Shown one piece after another: positions 24,801 through 33,216 of a DNA stretch of 64,000 nucleotides. Each line of letters opens with the position of its first letter. Within the stretch, counting starts at the first letter, position 1. The DNA comes from Flavobacterium haoranii (GTDB taxonomy: Bacteria > Bacteroidota > Bacteroidia > Flavobacteriales > Flavobacteriaceae): NCBI GenBank assembly GCA_003246205.1, contig QKBC01000010.1, positions 156,320 through 220,319 on the forward strand, read 5' to 3'. A program made the position numbers and the translations under genes. The notes beneath the pieces were generated by a model. It was not told the origin of the DNA and did not search any database. It saw only the letters and a list, made by a program, of their open reading frames with translations.

Positions 24801-25517
24801 CTATTTCTTTCCTATCGATTTTAAAAAGGCGTTTTGTGCTTTGTTGAAATCTTCTTCTGTTAGTTCAAATTCTCCATACCAACTGTATTCGTATACGTAC
24901 GATAAAAAACGGAAATCCTTTTGCAACATGGTATCCTGAATTTCATGTAAGTAATCAGAATTGGTTTTTTCAATGTCCCATTCAATAATTTCCCGGTCAG
25001 AAAGTGATTTCAGTAACCATAGATAATAGTATCGAATGGCAACACGGAAATTTTTTCCTGCTATTGCATCTTTTACAATAGATTTAAAATCGATGGAATG
25101 GATATTTTCTTCAACATTTTCTGTTACTTTAATTTTTTTGGACGAACGGCTAAAAATCCAGCCGCCTTCTTTATTGATAATCATCCTTACAATCAGATAT
25201 ACTACAAATAGGATGACTAAAATAGCAACAATACGCAATATAATCTGAAATCCGTTTAAAGCATCTGATGCTGAAGCATTGCCAAAAATGTTAGAAATTA
25301 AATTTTGAAGAGCTCGCAGCAGTTTATCCCAAAAGCTAGGTTCGTTTATACTTTGTTCGGTTTCGTAATTAAAATCATTGCCATTATACCTTTCGGCGAG
25401 TGGAATTCCGAATTTACGATTAGCATAATTAATTGAATCAGTAGCTGTTTGCGCTAAAGATCGGTAAACGATTGCTAGACTAAAAAGACATTGTATGTAT
25501 ATTTTTTTTCTATTCAT
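24801..25517 (-). CDS. DUF4129-domain membrane protein
   Basis: A 238-residue protein from the ATG at 25517; an upstream TTG at 25526 is less likely because the ATG follows the preceding stop by one base (TAA-A-ATG). It has a signal peptide (ending YRSLAQ), an extracytoplasmic stretch, one transmembrane span (IILRIVAILVILFVVYLIVRMII), and a cytoplasmic DUF4129 domain with FRVAIRYYYLWLLKSLSDREII and the C-terminal YEYSWYGEFELTEEDF. DUF4129 is frequently linked to transglutaminase or MoxR/DUF58 systems. Function is unknown. Confidence 0.85.
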   Translation of the reverse strand: MNRKKIYIQCLFSLAIVYRSLAQTATDSINYANRKFGIPLAERYNGNDFNYETEQSINEPSFWDKLLRALQNLISNIFGNASASDALNGFQIILRIVAILVILFVVYLIVRMIINKEGGWIFSRSSKKIKVTENVEENIHSIDFKSIVKDAIAGKNFRVAIRYYYLWLLKSLSDREIIEWDIEKTNSDYLHEIQDTMLQKDFRFLSYVYEYSWYGEFELTEEDFNKAQNAFLKSIGKK

Positions 25518-25518
25518 T

Positions 25519-26496
25519 TTAAGCAATTGCGATGGATTTTTTTACTCTTTGATGCACACGAAAAGGATAGATTAAGTAGTAAAAACCGATAGCTGATAAT
25601 GTTAGCAGAATAATGAAGATACTTAGAAAAGTGGGCATCTCTAAAGCATATCGGGTAATGAAACCTTCTAAAAATCCGGCTGCAAAAGTAAATGGCATTG
25701 TACTAATGAAAATTTTAAAGCTATTTTTGAATCCTATTTTAAAAGAATTTAATCGGGAATAGGTTTTGGGAAACAAAATACTGGCTCCTAAGATAAATCC
25801 GGCTGCTGCTTCAATAACCATGGCAAAAATTTCCATAGAACCATGAATCCAGATACCGCGCACACTTTCCCAAAATACATTTTCCTGATAAAAGAAATAT
25901 TGGAATGAACCCAGCATGATGGAGTTTTGCATTAGAATATAAAATGTACCAATTCCCAGAAAAATTCCCCAGAAATAAGACATGGCACCTACTTTTAAAT
26001 TATTGAGCGTAATGCCGATGAAACTTCCCCAATTACTGCCGCTCTTGTAAACCGCTACAGGATTTCCGTCTTTAATATTTTCTAACGTCATGTTTACGTA
26101 TTGATCGCTCAAAATAAGCCGCACAAAGCTATCATCATTATGAGCGGAAAGTACACCAATTCCTGTAAGAAGAAAAAAAGTAATGAAAGCATATAAAATA
26201 TACCGGCGGTATTCGTAAACTAATAAGGGAACTTCAGTAGTGAAAAAATATTGGATTCTGTTGGTTTCCGTTCTTTTTGTTTTGTAAATTTTTTGATACG
26301 TTTGTGCTGCTAAATAATTTAAGTAAACAGTTGTTTTACTTTTAGGATAATAGGTTTGTGCATAAGATAAATCATTGACTAAATGAATGTATAAACTAGC
26401 CAAATCATCAGGATTTTTTTTAGCTTTGCCAAAAATAGCTTGTTCAAAATTAAGCCATTTTTCTTTATTTTGTTTAATAAACGCAACTTCTCTCAT
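25519..26496 (-). CDS. SpoIIM-family (stage II sporulation M-like) membrane protein
   Basis: A protein of 325 residues from the ATG at 26496 (MREVAFIKQNKEKW). A longer frame begins at a TTG at 26526 that overlaps the divergent RDD gene and lacks family support. The first ~100 residues are a soluble helical domain, followed by five or six spans with the SpoIIM hallmark FFYQENVFWESVRGIWIHGSMEIFAMVIEAAAGFILG. Bacteroidetes do not sporulate, so the name reflects ancestry to the peptidoglycan-remodelling DMP complex of Bacillus only. First gene of a seven-gene minus-strand run. Confidence 0.88.
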   Translation of the reverse strand: MREVAFIKQNKEKWLNFEQAIFGKAKKNPDDLASLYIHLVNDLSYAQTYYPKSKTTVYLNYLAAQTYQKIYKTKRTETNRIQYFFTTEVPLLVYEYRRYILYAFITFFLLTGIGVLSAHNDDSFVRLILSDQYVNMTLENIKDGNPVAVYKSGSNWGSFIGITLNNLKVGAMSYFWGIFLGIGTFYILMQNSIMLGSFQYFFYQENVFWESVRGIWIHGSMEIFAMVIEAAAGFILGASILFPKTYSRLNSFKIGFKNSFKIFISTMPFTFAAGFLEGFITRYALEMPTFLSIFIILLTLSAIGFYYLIYPFRVHQRVKKSIAIA

Positions 26497-26520
26497 GGGA
26501 GTGCTAAAATATAAATTAAG

Positions 26521-27258
26521 ATGCAATTAACCATAAACACCACACAAAATGTGAATATAAATTTTACAGCAGCTTCTGTTGGTGACAGGTTATTAGCACA
26601 AATATTGGATATTTTAGTAAAAGCTGCTTACATTGTTGTTGTCATTGTTTTTTTTGAGGCAACTGATTTAAGTAAGATTTTTACAGGTCTAGATCAATGG
26701 TCTATTATGGCTATTATTCTACTTATCGGATTACCGGTTATGTTTTATTCGCTGGTACAGGAAAGTTTATGGGAAGGACAAACTGTTGGTAAAAAACTTG
26801 TAAAAATCAGAGTTATAAAATTAGACGGTTATCAGGCCGGTTTTGGAGATTATTTAATTCGATGGTTATTTCGAATAGTTGAACTAACTGTTGGGAATGG
26901 TTTATTTGCTTTGATCGTTATGATAGTAAACAAACGAAATCAGCGATTGGGAGATATAGCAGCAGGCACCGCAGTAATTTCTTTGAAGAATAATGTAAAT
27001 ATTAATCATACTATTTTACAAGAGGTTGATCAAAATTATGTGCCGACATATTCACTCGTAATTAAATTATCAGATAATGATATGCGAATCATTAAAGAAA
27101 ATTTTGAAAAAGCAGTTGCCGTACGGGATTATAATACAATTATAAAATTACGAGAAAAGATCATTGAAGTTACGGGGATAAAGAATCAATCCGGAAATGA
27201 TCAGGATTTTATCAGAACACTATTAAAGGATTACAATTATTATACACAAAATATGTAA
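26521..27258 (+). CDS. RDD-family membrane protein
   Basis: A 245-residue inner-membrane protein with the diagnostic RDD arrangement: R and D in the first span (VGDRLLAQILDILVKAAYIVVV), D/G in GQTVGKKLVKIRVIKLDG, and NQRLGDIAAGTAVI after the third span. The C-terminal ~90 residues are soluble and helical. RDD proteins are of unknown or transport-related role and often accompany SpoIIM, DUF58 and MoxR genes. It is divergent from the SpoIIM-like gene with only 24 bp between starts, so promoters must overlap coding sequence. Its stop abuts the stop of the T9SS-substrate gene with zero spacing. Confidence 0.9.
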   Translation: MQLTINTTQNVNINFTAASVGDRLLAQILDILVKAAYIVVVIVFFEATDLSKIFTGLDQWSIMAIILLIGLPVMFYSLVQESLWEGQTVGKKLVKIRVIKLDGYQAGFGDYLIRWLFRIVELTVGNGLFALIVMIVNKRNQRLGDIAAGTAVISLKNNVNINHTILQEVDQNYVPTYSLVIKLSDNDMRIIKENFEKAVAVRDYNTIIKLREKIIEVTGIKNQSGNDQDFIRTLLKDYNYYTQNM

Positions 27259-29043
27259 TTAATAGGTGAGGTATAAATATCCCGTTAATGGATCCGGGTA
27301 GTTCTCATCATTAAGATATAGAATGTAAAAATAAGTTCCTTCAGGAGCTTTGTTACCACCAATACCGTCTTTAACATATCCATCCCAATTCGGAACATTA
27401 TTGTTACCGGTCCATAATAGTTTACCCCAACGATTGTAGATTTCTAACTTAAAGTCTGTAAAAATATCACGTAATCCATCAATGAAAAAATCGTCATTAT
27501 AACCGTCATTATTGACCGAAACTGCATTATAGACCGTTGGAGGACAATTTCGGGTTATCAGGTTAAATGAGGTAATACTATAACAGCCAAAATCATTTTC
27601 AATTCTGACGTATAAAGTTTGTGGAGTAGTTAATGCTTCGTAGGTATTTGTGTTGGTAATTTCATTTTGTTTGTTTTCGGCATCTTCATAGGTGCTATAA
27701 AAGGAAACTAAATCATCGGGATTAACTTTTACTGAATCCTCATAATCTGCAAAATCAAAAATACCTTTGGTAAAACCTAAATTACAAGAATATAAGTCTT
27801 CTAAAGCATTAAACAAAGGCGATAACCATTGCGTTATTTCTATTTCAGAAGTATTGTTGTTTTCGTTTAATTCTGTCACCGCTCCATTATAGTCTACATC
27901 GGCTACTAAAGTAAAAGTTTCTGTAGTTCCTTCCGGAAGCGTTAATGTTATAGCGTTTTGTTCACTGCCTCCGATAGCAATAGGATTTTGAGTTGCTGCC
28001 GTTCCGATGAGTACATTATCAATATAAAAACCAATAGCAGTATTGGCAGGAAGTATTTCGGTGCTATTAACATTGTAAACCGTATAGTCAACAGTTATTT
28101 GTCCGCTATTACAAGATGTAGTGTAATCTTCTAAAGTAATAGTCGCATCGGGAAGTTGGCTGTTGAGTTTTACTGCTACTGTGTTAATCATGATAAAATC
28201 TTGAGAAGAAGTTAACTCGATCACTGCATTTGTATTTCCTATTGAAATATAATTTTCAATATCATATATGTCTAAATCCATGTTATATAATGTGTTGGAT
28301 CCAGTAACGGAATTTGTTCCGTTAAAAACATTATTGTATGGATTTAGAGTGTTACTCAAAACTTGTCCATTTATATAAAAGGATTCTGTGGCTAATTGTG
28401 CATCACCTTCCCAAGCTAAAAAACCAGCGGTTGCTCCGTTATTATCTAATACATTTAGATTTGTCAAATTAATAGTGAGACTTTCAGGAACACCTTGTAA
28501 ACCATCATAAATATTAATTTGATTAAGAGGTAAACTCGGATTTTCATAAACTATTAAAATTGCCCAGCCTGCAAAATTGGTTTTTCTAGTATAATGCAAT
28601 GCTTCATAAGCAGAAATATCTAATCCTGAAAGTTCATAAACACCATTACCATAGCTTTGTACATAAGAGGTTATATCTTTAAATGCACTGAAATAAGTAT
28701 ATGTGTAAGGAGAAAAAACACGAACATGACTAAATGTTCTTTCAGAGGTTATTGCATTTCCATTTAATGAAACATCAAAATCTCCGTCTCCACTTCCTGC
28801 CCAATAAAGATAAGCTTTTATAACAGTGTCATTTGGATCTAAGTTTAAGATAGCACTAGAAGAAGTACCTGTTACTAGACCGGAAGAAAGATTATTTTCT
28901 GCTGTATTCATAGTATTTCCTACAAAAGTAAAATCGTAGCGACCATTGACTTGAGTATAAAGATCTACATTTTGACTATAGCCAAAAACAAAAAAGAGCA
29001 AGAAAAATAAATAGTATATTGATTTAAAAGTGTTTTTAGACAT
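27259..29043 (-). CDS. Secreted T9SS type-B substrate (gliding_CHU_C C-terminal domain)
   Basis: A protein of 594 residues, predicted to be exported through Sec and then the type IX secretion system. Signal peptide MSKNTFKSIYYLFFLLFFVFGYS. Residues ~25-300 are an all-beta region resembling DUF3344-type surface domains (TVIKAYLYWAGSGDGDFDV). Residues ~300-410 form a CARDB-like domain (ITVDYTVYNVNSTEILPAN, ending in LNENNNTSEIEI). The last ~90 residues are the gliding_CHU_C domain, with NDGYNDDFFIDG, FKLEIYNRWGKLLW, NWDGY and PEGTYFYILYL in order. No enzymatic motif is seen, so it may be a surface adhesin. No T9SS machinery gene is in the window. Confidence 0.9.
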   Translation of the reverse strand: MSKNTFKSIYYLFFLLFFVFGYSQNVDLYTQVNGRYDFTFVGNTMNTAENNLSSGLVTGTSSSAILNLDPNDTVIKAYLYWAGSGDGDFDVSLNGNAITSERTFSHVRVFSPYTYTYFSAFKDITSYVQSYGNGVYELSGLDISAYEALHYTRKTNFAGWAILIVYENPSLPLNQINIYDGLQGVPESLTINLTNLNVLDNNGATAGFLAWEGDAQLATESFYINGQVLSNTLNPYNNVFNGTNSVTGSNTLYNMDLDIYDIENYISIGNTNAVIELTSSQDFIMINTVAVKLNSQLPDATITLEDYTTSCNSGQITVDYTVYNVNSTEILPANTAIGFYIDNVLIGTAATQNPIAIGGSEQNAITLTLPEGTTETFTLVADVDYNGAVTELNENNNTSEIEITQWLSPLFNALEDLYSCNLGFTKGIFDFADYEDSVKVNPDDLVSFYSTYEDAENKQNEITNTNTYEALTTPQTLYVRIENDFGCYSITSFNLITRNCPPTVYNAVSVNNDGYNDDFFIDGLRDIFTDFKLEIYNRWGKLLWTGNNNVPNWDGYVKDGIGGNKAPEGTYFYILYLNDENYPDPLTGYLYLTY

Positions 29044-29154
29044 CTGAAATTCAGTTCTTGTTTAGAGTAAAACATTATAAAAATAATAAAAAAGCCAATA
29101 GCTTTTTATTCCTATGGTAAAAATTAGTAATTTTCCCCGTTAAATGAAGAAATC

Positions 29155-30135
29155 TTGAAAATCTATCAGGTTAAAAAATACGAAAAAGAAAACAAAAAGC
29201 TTTGGAACGAATTCGTTAGAAAAGCTAAAAATGCTACTTTTTTGTTTTATCGTGATTTTATGGAATATCATCAAGATCGGTTTGAGGACTTTTCTTTATT
29301 GATTTTTGATGAAAAGGAAAATATCAAGGCTATTCTTCCTGCCAATAGAGTAGGAGATACTGTATTTTCACATCAAGGCTTAACATACGGAGGTTTGGTA
29401 ATTGATGAAAAGACAAAGCTTTCAGATGTTATTATGATTTTTGAAGCTGTTTTAAAATTTTTATTAAAATCAGACACAGCATTTCTGGAAATAAAAATAT
29501 TGCCTTCTATATACGAACGTTTTCCGGCGGATGAATTAGAGTATTTAGCCTTTCTTTTGAATGCTAAATTAATTAGACGAGATACACTTTCAGTTATAGA
29601 TTTGAATTCTGATTTTAAATTTTCTCAAACTAGAAAACAGGAGATTTCAAAGGGTAAAATAGAAGAATTTGAAATTAAAGAAGTAGATGATTTTTCTGAT
29701 TTTTGGGATAAAGTTTTAATTCCTAATTTAAAAGAGAAACATCAATCAAAACCAGTTCATAGCCTAGAAGAAATTACGTTGTTAAAAAGTAGATTTCCTA
29801 AAAATATTCGACAATTTAATGTTTATAAGAATAATAAAATTGTAGCAGGAACTACAGTTTTTGAGACAGAAAAAGTAGTTCATTCACAATATATCTCGGG
29901 AAATAAAGTTTTAGGTAAATTAGAAAGCTTAGATGTCTTACATGATTATCTAATCTCTAATGTTTTTGCAACCAAAGCATATTTTGACTTTGGGATTTCT
30001 AATGAAAATCAAGGAAAAAATATCAATTATGGGTTGTTGTTTTGGAAAGAGAGTTTTGGAGCTAGAACTATTACGCAAAGTTTTTATCGATTTGAAACTA
30101 AAAAATATGAGGAATTAAATAGTATTTTATTATGA
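29155..30135 (+). CDS. FemAB/GNAT-like N-acyltransferase family protein
   Basis: A soluble protein of 326 residues starting at TTG (29155). No ATG precedes M40 in frame, and a purine-rich GAAGAAA lies just upstream. The C-terminal half (IVAGTTVFETEKVVHSQYISGNKVLGKLESLD..., then YFDFGISNENQGKNINYGLLFWKESFGA) has the FemAB/GNAT fold signature seen in peptidyl- and acyl-transferases of surface-polymer loci. It overlaps the FdtB-like aminotransferase by 4 bp (ATGA), so both are translated together. In this setting it could acylate the amino sugar made by the aminotransferase. That role is inferred, and a peptide- or lipid-transfer role is also possible. Confidence 0.7.
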   Translation: MKIYQVKKYEKENKKLWNEFVRKAKNATFLFYRDFMEYHQDRFEDFSLLIFDEKENIKAILPANRVGDTVFSHQGLTYGGLVIDEKTKLSDVIMIFEAVLKFLLKSDTAFLEIKILPSIYERFPADELEYLAFLLNAKLIRRDTLSVIDLNSDFKFSQTRKQEISKGKIEEFEIKEVDDFSDFWDKVLIPNLKEKHQSKPVHSLEEITLLKSRFPKNIRQFNVYKNNKIVAGTTVFETEKVVHSQYISGNKVLGKLESLDVLHDYLISNVFATKAYFDFGISNENQGKNINYGLLFWKESFGARTITQSFYRFETKKYEELNSILL

Positions 30136-31226
30136 TTAAATTTCTCGATTTACATAAGATCAATCAACCATTTGAAACACAATTTCAACAAAAATTCAAA
30201 GAATTTTTAGATAAAGGCTGGTACATTTTAGGCAATGAAGTTAAAAGTTTTGAAATTAATTTTGCTTCTTATTGCGAAACGCAATATTGTATTGGCGTAG
30301 GAAATGGTTTGGATGCCTTAGTGTTGATTTTAAAAGCCTATATTCAATTAGGAAAAATTCAAAAAGGAGATGAGGTTATTATTCCGGCCAATACCTATAT
30401 CGCAACCATTTTAGCAGTTCTGGAAGCCGATTTAGTTCCGGTTTTGGTGGAACCAAAGTTGGAAACATATACTATTGATTCTAATTTAATAGAAGAAAGA
30501 ATTACGGCAAAGACCAAAGCCATTCTTCCGGTACATTTGTACGGACAGTTAGCCGCTATGGATGAAATTGCCGTTTTGGCTAAGCAATACAATTTATTGG
30601 TCATAGAAGATGCAGCACAATCTCACGGAGCTAGAGCCAATTATAAAATGCCAATCACTAATTATCCGAAAGCCTATAGTTTCTATCCCGGAAAAAATTT
30701 AGGCGCTTTGGGAGATGCCGGAGCCATTACAACGGATGATTCCGAATTAGCAGAAGTTTTGTATGAACTACGCAATTACGGTTCAAAAAGAAAATATGAA
30801 AACGAACGTATCGGAGTAAATTCACGATTGGATGAATTACAGGCTGCTTTTCTCAATATCAAGTTACCTTTTTTAGATCAGGAAAATGAGGCAAGAAGAG
30901 TAATAGCCAAAAGGTATTTGGGTGAAATAAAGAATTCGAAAATTATTTTGCCGGATTGGGATAAAACAAATAAGCATGTATTCCATCAATTTGTGATTCG
31001 AACTGAAAATCGTGACGAATTAGCACAATATTTAAAGGAAAATGGAATTGAAACTATGATTCATTATCCGATTCCGCCTCATCAACAAAAAGCATTAAAA
31101 AATTGGAATCAGCTTTCGTTTCCAATTTCAGAGAAAATACATCGGGAAATCATCAGTTTACCGATCAATAGTAGTTTAACCGAAGAAGAAATAGCGGTGA
31201 TCATTAAGGTCCTAAATGTGTATTAA
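30132..31226 (+). CDS. DegT/DnrJ/EryC1/StrS sugar aminotransferase, FdtB/QdtB-like
   Basis: A PLP-dependent sugar aminotransferase of 364 residues acting on a nucleotide-linked keto-sugar. Visible: GNGLDALVLILKAY (PLP phosphate site), VIEDAAQSHGA with the PLP-contacting aspartate, SFYPGKNLGALGDAGAI with the PLP lysine K188, and the C-terminal IHYPIPPHQQ typical of FdtB/QdtB/DesV enzymes. With an FdtA-like ketoisomerase 5 kb downstream, the likely product is a dTDP-3-amino-3,6-dideoxyhexose. dTDP-glucose synthesis genes (rmlA/rmlB) are not in the window. Overlaps its neighbour upstream by 4 bp and is followed by the flippase after 2 bp. Confidence 0.9.
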   Translation: MIKFLDLHKINQPFETQFQQKFKEFLDKGWYILGNEVKSFEINFASYCETQYCIGVGNGLDALVLILKAYIQLGKIQKGDEVIIPANTYIATILAVLEADLVPVLVEPKLETYTIDSNLIEERITAKTKAILPVHLYGQLAAMDEIAVLAKQYNLLVIEDAAQSHGARANYKMPITNYPKAYSFYPGKNLGALGDAGAITTDDSELAEVLYELRNYGSKRKYENERIGVNSRLDELQAAFLNIKLPFLDQENEARRVIAKRYLGEIKNSKIILPDWDKTNKHVFHQFVIRTENRDELAQYLKENGIETMIHYPIPPHQQKALKNWNQLSFPISEKIHREIISLPINSSLTEEEIAVIIKVLNVY

Positions 31227-31228
31227 AT

Positions 31229-32503
31229 TTGAACGAATTTCAAAAAATAAAGGAAAATATACTTTTTAAAATATTCTCATTCAATAGTTTGAGTTTGGTT
31301 TTAAGAGTCGTGACCAGCTTTTTGACTTCGAAGGCAATTGCTTTGTTCATTGGAGCTTCCGGAATGGCATTGGTAGGTAATTTGAGAAATTTTCTATCCT
31401 CTTTAGAGGCTTTAGGAACTTTGGGCATCCAAAATGGAATAATTAAAAGAGTAGCAGAGAATTATTCCGATAAAAAAAAATTATCACGTTTGTTCTCAGT
31501 ACATTTTTTAGGGATTCTTATCCTTTCCGTTATTTTAGGAATCGGAATCGTTATTTTTTCTGAATTCATTTCGAATAAAATTTTTGATCAAGGCAATTAT
31601 TCAACGGTTCTGAGAGCTATCGGAATTTTATTCCCTTTTCAGGCCTTGAATGTTTATTGTATTGCTTTTCTGAATGGCTTAAGCCGGTATAAAAAAGTAG
31701 TTTGGGTAAATAGTGTCAGTTATTTGTCAGGATTAGTTCTTTCCGTTGTACTGATGTATTTTTTCAGGACAATGGGAGCATTATTGGCCGTTTCAGTTAT
31801 AGGGCTCGTTTTGTTTTTAGTTTCTTTTTATTTTGTAAAGGAAGAAATCACCGGTTTTCAGATCGAAAACCTAAGAAGTAGCTTTAAAGAATTGAAAGGA
31901 ACCTTGTCGTATGGACTAATGAGTTTGTTTTCAGCTGTGATTTCACCTCTTATTTATTTGTTCATTAGAAATTTGGTTATCAATTGGGACAGTCTGGATG
32001 CTGCAGGATATTATGAGGCGATGAATAAGATTTCGGCTTTGTATATGATGTTCATTTCTTCTATGATAACCTTATATTATTTGCCGGAATTTTCAAAAAA
32101 TACGGATCAAATCAGGACTTTAACTAAAAATTACCTGACTAAGATTATTCCGCTTTTTGTTTTAGCACTGAGTGTTTTATATCTGTTGCGGATGTATTTT
32201 ATTCCATTGTTTTTAAGCAAAGAGTTTTTGCCAGTTTCCCACTTGTTCTTTTGGCAAATGCTGGGTGATATTTTCAAGGCAGCTTCTTTAATACTGGGAA
32301 TACAGTTTTACGCCAGAAAGTTAGTGAAGCCTTATTTTGTATTTGAAATTATTTCTTTTGCAACGATGATCTCTTTGAGTTGGTTCTTGATTTCGTATGC
32401 TAAAGTAGAAGGAGCGGTTATGGCTTATTGCGGAACCTATTTTGTGTATTTTGTAATGTTATGGATGTACTTTAACGGTTTATGGAGAAAACAAATAAAA
32501 TAG
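31229..32503 (+). CDS. Wzx/MATE-type polysaccharide flippase (O-antigen translocase)
   Basis: A membrane protein of 424 residues with about twelve hydrophobic spans. The N-terminal part (TSKAIALFIGASGMALVGNLRNFLS) closely resembles the WzxE/O-antigen translocase branch, which flips undecaprenyl-linked oligosaccharides across the inner membrane. Start codon is TTG at 31229, 2 bp after the aminotransferase stop; no ATG occurs near. It overlaps the next gene by 22 bp. The order acyltransferase-aminotransferase-flippase is the same as wecD-wecE-wzxE in enterobacterial common antigen loci. Confidence 0.87.
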   Translation: MNEFQKIKENILFKIFSFNSLSLVLRVVTSFLTSKAIALFIGASGMALVGNLRNFLSSLEALGTLGIQNGIIKRVAENYSDKKKLSRLFSVHFLGILILSVILGIGIVIFSEFISNKIFDQGNYSTVLRAIGILFPFQALNVYCIAFLNGLSRYKKVVWVNSVSYLSGLVLSVVLMYFFRTMGALLAVSVIGLVLFLVSFYFVKEEITGFQIENLRSSFKELKGTLSYGLMSLFSAVISPLIYLFIRNLVINWDSLDAAGYYEAMNKISALYMMFISSMITLYYLPEFSKNTDQIRTLTKNYLTKIIPLFVLALSVLYLLRMYFIPLFLSKEFLPVSHLFFWQMLGDIFKAASLILGIQFYARKLVKPYFVFEIISFATMISLSWFLISYAKVEGAVMAYCGTYFVYFVMLWMYFNGLWRKQIK

Positions 32504-33216
32504 GTATATTAATCCCTTGTTTTAATGAGGTTGAACGTTTTAAGATGCTTAACTGGAAAAAGCAATTTGAAACCTATCGAGATGTTGATTTTCTGTTTAT
32601 AAATGACGGAAGCTCAGATCAGACTCAAAATGTATTGGATACTTTTGGTAAGGAGTTTGAAAATGTCTTTTGTCTGAACCTGTTGAAAAATTCAGGGAAG
32701 GCTGAGGCTATCCGGCAAGGAATCTTTCAGTTTAATACCATACAATATAATTATATAGCATATCTAGATGCTGATTTGGCAACTCCGGTTTCTGAATTGA
32801 TTCGTATTTCTCAGTTTTTACAACAAAATAGTAATTTGGAACTGGTAATGGGGGCAAGGATAAAACTGACTGGAAATCAGGTAAGGAGATCGTTAATACG
32901 CCATTATTTCGGACGTGTGTTTGCAACTATTGTGAGTCAGGTGGTTTTAAAATTTCCTATTTACGATACACAATGCGGAGCTAAAATCATGCGTTCTGAT
33001 TTGGCATACCAATTATTTAAAGATCCTTTCATAACCAAATGGCTTTTTGATGTTGAATTACTTTTACGGTTTAAAAGATCAGATCGTGAATTTGAGTTAA
33101 AAATTAAAGAGATCCCGTTGGAGATATGGGAAGAAAAAGGAGGATCAAAAATAAAGAAAAAAGAATTTTTTCAGTTTCCTTTACAACTCTTAAAAATATA
33201 TTTCAACTATGTTTAA
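32482..33216 (+). CDS. Glycosyltransferase family 2, polyprenyl-phosphate (Dpm1/GtrB-like)
   Basis: A GT-A fold enzyme of 244 residues without the C-terminal membrane spans of larger GtrB proteins. Signatures: ILIPCFNE near residue 10, FLFINDGSSDQT, and AYLDADLATP with the DxD-type metal site. Further segments (KNSGKAEAIRQGI, DTQCGAKIMR) match dolichyl/undecaprenyl-phosphate sugar transferases, which load a sugar onto a polyprenyl phosphate for use on the outer face of the membrane. The downstream GT39-like membrane protein (8-bp overlap) is a plausible acceptor enzyme for such a donor. Confidence 0.87.
   Translation: MEKTNKIGILIPCFNEVERFKMLNWKKQFETYRDVDFLFINDGSSDQTQNVLDTFGKEFENVFCLNLLKNSGKAEAIRQGIFQFNTIQYNYIAYLDADLATPVSELIRISQFLQQNSNLELVMGARIKLTGNQVRRSLIRHYFGRVFATIVSQVVLKFPIYDTQCGAKIMRSDLAYQLFKDPFITKWLFDVELLLRFKRSDREFELKIKEIPLEIWEEKGGSKIKKKEFFQFPLQLLKIYFNYV

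Noticed and set aside
25519..26496. Evidence of endospore formation from the SpoIIM-like gene
   Set aside because: No other sporulation gene is present and the family is common in non-sporulating bacteria.
29084..29111. Hairpin AAAAAGC/GCTTTTT between the divergent T9SS-substrate and acyltransferase genes
   Set aside because: Neither gene ends here, so a terminator role makes no sense; the stem is mostly A-T and likely chance.
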